Shown here piece after piece: positions 58,816 to 64,000 of a stretch of DNA of 64,000 nucleotides. Within the stretch, counting starts at the first letter, position 1. Every line of letters begins with the position of its first letter. Both the position numbers and the translations under genes were made by a program. Under the pieces are notes generated by a model. That model made no database searches and was not told where the DNA came from. It saw only the letters and a list, made by a program, of their open reading frames with translations. Source of the DNA: Anaeramoeba flamelloides (taxonomy: Eukaryota; Metamonada; Anaeramoebidae); NCBI GenBank assembly GCA_027625915.1, contig JANTQA010000036.1, forward strand, positions 12,359,001 through 12,423,000, read 5' to 3'.

Positions 58816-59170
58816 AAAAATCAAATTGAATTTCCGAATTACTTTGAGTTTCGAAATTGATAGAAAATATAATAATAGAATCAAAAAAAATAGATCCAAT
58901 AAATCAATATTACCAAAGAAAAAATAAAAAAAAATATCCAATTTTCTTAATTAAATCTGAATTAGTTAATTAAATGAAAATTGGAATTAAAATTCATAAT
59001 TGGGAACCCTTTTGAAATAGAAATGTAATTTATTAATCCAAAATTGTGAGGAACAAAAAACTTCTTACATTAAGAATTAAAAAGATAAATGATCAATAAA
59101 GAAGTTTGAATTGTTGTACAATAATTCCTGTTTTTGTATTTGATTATTATTCATAAAAAGAAATGTTGTT

Positions 59171-59418
59171 TTTTTTTTTTTTTTTTTTTGAAGGGAGGAA
59201 ACTAGTTTCCTCTTACAGCCCTGATTTCTAAATTTTTGTTTAGAAATTTTAATAAAGAGCCATAATTTTCTTTATCATTAACCAATGATAAAATAAATAA
59301 TGAGTCTTTATTTCGAATAATATCAAGAATATTATTCTTTAATTGCTTATTATTTTTATTTATTTGGATTAATTCATTTATCCAAATTTTTCGATTTTTT
59401 CCATAGAATGCGCAGTAC
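59171..59418 (-). mobile_element. recent 5'-truncated LINE insertion with perfect target duplication
   Basis: A 248-bp insert flanked by the identical 19-bp repeat CATAAAAAGAAATGTTGTT (59152-59170 and 59419-59437). Minus orientation. Sense strand: about 70 uninterrupted codons (YCAFYGKNRKIWINEL ... LLKFLNKNLEIRAVRGN, stop), then TTTCCTCCCTTC and a poly(A) of about 20. The stop overlaps the conserved GAGGAAAC...GTTTCCTC hairpin. Confidence 0.85.
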
Positions 59419-59437
59419 CATAAAAAGAAATGTTGTT

Positions 59438-59770
59438 ATACTAATTGTTGTTTTTGTGATCTTGTTTTCTGTGTGTTTGAAATAATTGTGTTTTTTTTAT
59501 TAAAATTTTGAAGTCAGTCCTTACTTCTAGGGTAGTGTTTGAATTTTTCATTTACTTGGATGTTTTATCTTGTCAAAGGGAAATATTCTTTTTTAAAAGT
59601 TGGTTTTTAGTGTTAATTGAAAGGAAATTGTACCAAAAAATTAAATTTTACATTTCGATAAAACCCATTGTTTTTAGATTTTTTTAAAAAAGTTCCTATA
59701 TATGTAAATAAAGGTACCATTGCAGCTTTAATCAATTTAATAAAATTAATATTTAATAAAACATCAAATA
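59438..59770. other. AT-rich stretch, one long open frame without start
   Basis: Plus-strand 59481-59687 is open for 69 codons but Phe/Ile/Lys-rich, as expected by chance in AT-rich DNA. Not called. Confidence 0.2.
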
Positions 59771-59898
59771 CAGCCGTTTCAACTCAGGTGTGAATCGCAC
59801 TCATTCGTTGAATGGTCGGGAAACATTTTAAATTGACTTGGAAGGTTTCCCAACCATTCAACGAATGAGTGTGATTCATACCTGAGTTGAAACAGCTG
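59771..59898. mobile_element. 128-bp TA-flanked palindrome (MITE-C-like)
   Basis: Arms of about 57 bp: CAGCCGTTTCAACTCAGGTG on the left, mirror on the right (59842-59898), flanked by TA. It contains the near-perfect block CATTCGTTGAATGGT. Very little arm divergence. Confidence 0.88.
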
Positions 59899-60003
59899 TA
59901 TATAATTATTAGAATACTTTATAAAAAATAAACACATGTTCACAAAAAAAAAAACAATAATTATTGATTACAACAACATTTCTTTTATTTAAAAAAGAAA
60001 TAG

Positions 60004-60117
60004 ATCAATAAGCACGAGACAACGAACATATTGTTCACCAAATATTCGATTAAACCAATGGGGAAAAAAGTTCTACCTGATTTTTACATTGAAACATTAC
60101 GTGAAAAGGAAAAATAA
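60004..60117 (+). other. candidate terminal exon of an unknown gene
   Basis: After an AG (AAAGAAATAG), 38 codons read without stop to TAA with non-random composition (NKHETTNILFTKYS, then MGKKVLPDFYIETLREKEK). Upstream exons were not found; the palindrome at 59771 lies just 5'. An in-frame ATG at 60058 would give a 19-residue peptide on its own. Confidence 0.3.
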
Positions 60118-60628
60118 AATTAATAAAAAGAAGTAAAAATAAATGTTTAAAGAGAAAATGGAGGGTTTAAAACACAACATAGATTTTTCATAAAATGTCT
60201 TATGATCAAGGTTTTTCTTTAAGAATAAATTTTTTCTTAAAAATTTATTAAAAAATGAACTATTTTTGAGATCTCCAAAAATATTATCCCCTTTTGATAA
60301 TTATCGAGATTTAAATTGTTTTTGTTGGTTCGATTAAAATATATCTAATGAATTACCCTTTGGAGTTGCTTTGTTTCTTCTTTTAATTGATTTTAATTTT
60401 CTTTTTTAAGTTCTCTTAAGGATTACAATTAAAAATTGAGTTCCACTTTTTTTACTGTTTTACTTTTTTTTCCAAACTGTACCCTTCTTTTGTTTTGAGA
60501 GAAAATGAATTTTTTTTTTTTTTTTTTTAATAATTCAGAATAAAAGGATTCAAGTCAACTTAATAAAGCCCGCTTATGATCATTTTTTTTCAATTTTCAA
60601 CTCATTAAAAGTAATTTTTTTTTCAAAG
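60118..60628. other. AT-rich stretch with one isolated open segment
   Basis: 60539-60610 is open for 24 codons after TAATAATTCAG (RIQVNLIKPAYDHFF) and ends at AAA|GTAATT. Its phase does not match the next segment. Confidence 0.25.
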
Positions 60629-61165
60629 AAGAAGTAATTGTACCAAATGTTCTAAGGTAAGATCAAGAAATATAAAAAATTTTATTTTTCTTGATCAATT
60701 TTTAAATTATTTGAATTGGGTTGTAAATTTAATATATTAGGCTACCTAACATTCTACTATTAATTAAAATCCTCGTTTGTTTAGTTCAAGAAATGACTCT
60801 GATGATTTGGTTGCATATCCACTGAGACACGAAGAAATTGGAAAAATGAGCCTTCACATCGAATGTAAGACATGTATTTTTTATTAAACTGAAACATATT
60901 TCAATTTGAGTGGGTGTTGTGGCTGTTCGAAACCTTTTAGAAGGAAAAAATATTTTGTAAAAATTGAAAGAAATGATTGTAACTTTATTTTCTTTGTTTG
61001 AAACAAATCAAAAAAAAATAATAAATAAAAATGTAGATTTAAAAATTTGGGACCAAAAGGTATTTTCAATGAATCCCTGGTAATCGTTCTATTTAAGTGT
61101 GTAATTTGTTTCAGAGACAATTTAAAAACCTGATTTGTTACAAATTTCAAAAATTACTCAAATAA
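60629..61165 (+). CDS. candidate short-intron gene, partial
   Basis: Segments 60629-60656, 60785-60864, 61060-61079 and 61115-61165 keep phase across introns beginning GTAAGA, GTAAGA and GTAATC. The first two donors are the best matches to a consensus donor seen here. The 26-codon second segment (RNDSDDLVAYPLRHEEIGK) is compositionally unlike background. It ends in TAA at 61165. The last intron would be only 35 nt. An alternative without it ends earlier. The start codon and first exon are not resolved. The minus strand is also open over 60884-61150. Confidence 0.3.
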
Positions 61166-61384
61166 AAAATAAGAAAGAAAGAAGTAAGTTACACATTTGC
61201 GAATTAAAACAAATTTGTTAGAAAAAAAAAACGAATAATCTGATTTAAATTACTGATCTGTGGTGTTAATTACAGACAAGAGAAAACACATAACAAATTT
61301 CAACCTTCTATTCATTTTTTTGAGCAATAGAAAAAACAAAAAGAAATTTTTTGTTATTATATGTTTTTTTTTTTTTTTTTTTGA

Positions 61385-61882
61385 TTAATATTCATCCTCA
61401 AAGCGGTCCAGTGTTTTTTGTGAAAAAGACGTTCTTGTTGAATTTCTTCTTCTACACCTTTTTAAAGAAGACGAGTTTGAAGTTTTGATTGAGGAAAGCT
61501 TTGTGTTGTTTGTCTTGAATAAATCATTAAATTTGTCATTTAAGAAGGTATGGTCGTCAAGAGACAAAAACATTTTCTTATTTGGATTGGGAATAATGCT
61601 CTTTTGGAGTTTCGACTGCGGGATTTTCCTCGGGATTGGTAATTGTTGAGATGTTTTTGTATTGTAATTGAGATCCAAATTGTTTTTGTTTTTGCTTCCT
61701 TTCTGTTGATCTTTTCTTTGTGAGGAGACAAAGATTTGTTCGTTTATAAAATCTAATTTCCGAAATTGGATGCCAGTGTCGAGAGACTTGACAGTTATTT
61801 TCAAATCTTGCAGAGATCCTTCGTGCGTTCTAGCTTTTTGAATCCTTTTGTTTTGGGTTGGTTTTTGTTGCAAATCGTTCAT
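61385..61882 (-). CDS. hypothetical Lys/Ser/Asn-rich protein
   Basis: 165 residues from the ATG at 61882 (the preceding codon is TTG). There is no globular domain. The N-terminal third is polar (LQDLKITVKSLDTGIQFRKL). The middle is basic with IPRKIPQSKLQKSI. A short SLDDHTFLNDKFNDLF block follows. The tail is basic-then-acidic (RRRNSTRTSFSQKTLDRFEDEY) with several Ser/Thr next to Arg that could be phosphorylated. The frame stays open about 120 nt upstream of the ATG (IAADFTKAQHKAQKN), after an AAAATAG acceptor-like site. The real start may therefore be in an upstream exon. No family is recognised. Confidence 0.6.
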   Translation of the reverse strand: MNDLQQKPTQNKRIQKARTHEGSLQDLKITVKSLDTGIQFRKLDFINEQIFVSSQRKDQQKGSKNKNNLDLNYNTKTSQQLPIPRKIPQSKLQKSIIPNPNKKMFLSLDDHTFLNDKFNDLFKTNNTKLSSIKTSNSSSLKRCRRRNSTRTSFSQKTLDRFEDEY

Positions 61883-62839
61883 CAAGCTGAAAATTTGCTC
61901 TGTTTTGTTTTTTTGGGCTTTGTGTTGGGCTTTTGTGAAATCAGCTGCTATTTTAAAAGAGGTTTTGGTTGGGTTGTTGGTTGGGGTATTGAAAAATGTT
62001 ACTATTTAATAAAAATAATAAATAAAATTTGGAACAAATTTTTCGTTTTTGTAATTAATTTTTCGGATTAAAAACCAGTCCAGAATTCACTTCAGTGAGA
62101 AACCTATTTGAAATTTTGAGAAAATTTTTTTTTTCTGATTTCGAATTACTTTTTTTTTTTATAAAGACTCGAAATAGTTACTGCTATTTAAACACAATAA
62201 TACGACTTTCTTAAAAAAATAAATGTTAAAATTTTCCAATGTGCAACTGTAAAAATAAAAAGGTTGAATTATGTGAGGATTTTTGAGAAATTAGGTTTTG
62301 CCCTTTTAGTTTCACAAGCACAATTACAGAAAGAAATACATCACTTTCGACTTATTTAGTCAATAAATTGTTATTATTAAGATTAGTCTTCACCTAAAAG
62401 AGTTAAAATATCAATTTTTTTTGAAACACCTTCTTATTCTTACCATTAATTCAGTTTCAAGATTTGTTAATTTCAAAAAATTTAGAATTAAAATTTTATT
62501 TTCTAAAGAGATGTTCTAAGGAATTAGAATTTCAGAAAATACAAAAGTTTGGAAAAGGGAAAACAAAAAAATGTAAAAAGCTTTTAATAGTTTCATTTAA
62601 GAGTATAGGAGCTCTTTTTACGAAAATTTTTTTTTTCACTTTCGAATTTTGATAAATTTACAGAAATATAACAAATAATATTCATATATGAAATTCGAAA
62701 ACAAACTGAATTAGAGCTAACTTACGATAAGAACTACAAATTGAATATATTTTGATTCGAGATTTCTATAATTTGAAATTCCAACTGGCAAATAATTTAC
62801 GAATCCTCAAATTTCTTTTGATAAAAAATTGTCCTTTAT
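61883..62839 (+). other. stretch with an unexplained open segment
   Basis: 62201-62359 is open for 52 codons on the plus strand (KRLNYVRIFEKLGFALLVSQ within it) but lacks an ATG. A GTGAGG donor and CCCTTTTAG acceptor inside it would give a different product. The rest is AT-rich. Confidence 0.25.
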
Positions 62840-63040
62840 ATGGAATTTATGGAGACCAAACAATCAAGAAAAACTTTTAAAGAAAAAGTAATAAGCAATA
62901 CACTTTTCGGGTTTTGTCGTTTGGGCTTTGTACATTCAAAAAATGTTTCCTATTTGACAAAAATGGTAAAATGGAAAAAATTTTCTTATATTTTTTTTAC
63001 TTCTTATTCACAAATCATAAAAACAGACAGGAGTAAATAA
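62840..63040 (+). CDS. candidate small ORF, 66 aa
   Basis: ATG at 62840, stop at 63038-63040. The N-terminus is METKQSRKTFKEKV-like and the middle FGFCRLGFVHSKN comes from a GC-richer patch. No domain. Single exon as read. It could be chance. Confidence 0.3.
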   Translation: MEFMETKQSRKTFKEKVISNTLFGFCRLGFVHSKNVSYLTKMVKWKKFSYIFFTSYSQIIKTDRSK

Positions 63041-63138
63041 CTTTCACCAAATACACAACCCTTTGTGGAAATCTTTAAGTCAATTTCACATCCATAGTAA
63101 AATATTGCAAAAAAAAATCCATAAAGTAAATTGTAATC

Positions 63139-63422
63139 ATGTCACCAATTAAATCGGAAAATATAGATAAATTCTACATCTTTAAATTTTGGTTTGATGT
63201 TCTGTTTTGAATTTTCTTTTGATTCCAATAATCAAACTAAGTTTTTTGATTTGCTTTTTGATTTTGGTAGGAACAAAAAAAACCGAAAAAAATATTTGAA
63301 AATGCGACCTTTAATACTATTTTACTTTCAAGTACGATCTAAAATAAACACATTAAACATTCTGAATATGCCAAACTATTGTAGAACTATTCTCTTTATT
63401 GCTTGAGATCCAGAAGACTTAA
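63139..63422 (+). CDS. candidate three-exon gene encoding a 52-aa protein
   Basis: Exons 63139-63198, 63271-63331 and 63385-63422 join in phase with introns of 72 and 53 nt (GAT|GTTCTG...TTTTGGTAG; TCAA|GTACGA...CTATTGTAG). The product runs from MSPIKSENIDKF to LLLEIQKT. It is predicted helical with a charged centre. An overlapping single-exon reading from 63197 (70 aa) is possible but less balanced. No family is recognised. A family H repeat begins immediately after the stop. Confidence 0.35.
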
Positions 63423-63423
63423 T

Positions 63424-64000
63424 AAGGGAGTAGTATTTGTTTAAAAATAAAACGAAATGTTGTCAGGATCTTGAAAAATTTTTTTTTGTAATTTGTGTTT
63501 TGACTTATGAAATGGACGGGTTAACCTTATTTAAACAATTTATTCATTTGAATCTAATTTTTGAAATCCAAAATTTATATGTTTCCAATCTAAAACAAAC
63601 AAAAATAACCTATTATTTTTATTAACAATTATGTTAATTCTTGAAAATGGGAAGACGTATTTTTGGTTTTATGTTGAAAATTTTTTTTTTGGTAAATTAT
63701 TCTTTTTGATAAATATTACAAAACAAAATCTCAGCCAATAAAATTAATTGGAGTAAAAGTGGTTTAATAAATGATTACTTGATAGAAGTTTAATTAAAGG
63801 TTCAAGCAATGAAATTTAGGTTTATCAAGTGATATCTTTTTTCTTTAAAGTTGGAAAAAAATTGGTTACTGGTTTTCAAATAATAGAAAAAAAACGATCC
63901 GAAAAATTTTTTTTTGAAAAATTTTTAAAATAAAAAATTGTAGAAACTTGTTCACAAGAATTTTTATAAAAATTTAAATCATTTTTATCAGTAAAAAATC
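63424..64000. repeat. dispersed repeat family H, copy 3, runs off the window
   Basis: AAGGGAGTAGTATTTG and TAATTTGTGTTTTGACTTATGAAATGGA match 26205 onward. CTCAGCCAATAAAATTAATTGG matches 27287 onward. The middle part of copy 1 is missing here. Confidence 0.5.

Noticed and set aside
60795-60840. C/D box snoRNA (TGATGAT followed by CTGA)
   Set aside because: The spacing is only about 30 nt, there is no terminal stem, and the segment is better explained as an exon.

Overview
The window is nuclear DNA of a very AT-rich unicellular eukaryote. Evidence: conserved eukaryotic genes (Pus3-type pseudouridine synthase, APC5, PTPA, an mRNA-capping-enzyme homologue, an actin relative, a BTB/BACK protein), spliceosomal GT-AG introns, LINE remnants with poly(A) tails, and many TA-flanked palindromic DNA elements. 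Lys/Glu/Asn-rich low-complexity inserts sit inside otherwise conserved proteins. The combination resembles amoeboid protists such as Anaeramoeba, but I cannot prove the taxon from sequence alone.

Layout. 1-6.5 kb: PUS3 (1847-3187), flanked by candidate short-intron genes and a 9-bp minisatellite. 6.5-13.5 kb: two palindromic elements, a five-exon candidate gene (7291-8242) and a decayed LINE with recognisable reverse-transcriptase motifs. 13.7-15.1 kb: divergent actin gene on the minus strand, followed by two DNA elements. 15.9-25 kb: gene-poor, with a small acidic protein that looks lipid-anchored (20441-20701) and a 1.17-kb inverted-repeat element. 25-31.7 kb: an unrecognised 305-aa protein, interspersed repeats and a BTB-BACK protein. 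33-36 kb: a cluster of Tc1/mariner-like non-autonomous elements. 36.3-38.7 kb: APC5. 39-42 kb: an element next to a LINE 3' half. 44.3-49.6 kb: a two-exon capping-enzyme homologue whose 2.56-kb intron is filled with nested mobile DNA. 50-53 kb: repeats. 53.6-54.9 kb: two-exon PTPA. 55-64 kb: more elements, an intact-tailed LINE copy with a perfect target-site duplication, one hypothetical gene and several candidate short-intron genes.

Functionally the confident genes are unlinked housekeeping functions (tRNA modification, cell-cycle ubiquitin ligase, PP2A activation, cytoskeleton). There is no operon-like logic. The main message is that long-ORF searches see only part of the coding content. 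Two conserved genes are split by introns, and several small genes appear only when introns of roughly 50-110 nt are removed. The small spliced models are my own hand reconstructions without homology support and should be read as hypotheses. In an AT-rich sequence, short open stretches between AG and GT are easy to find by chance.
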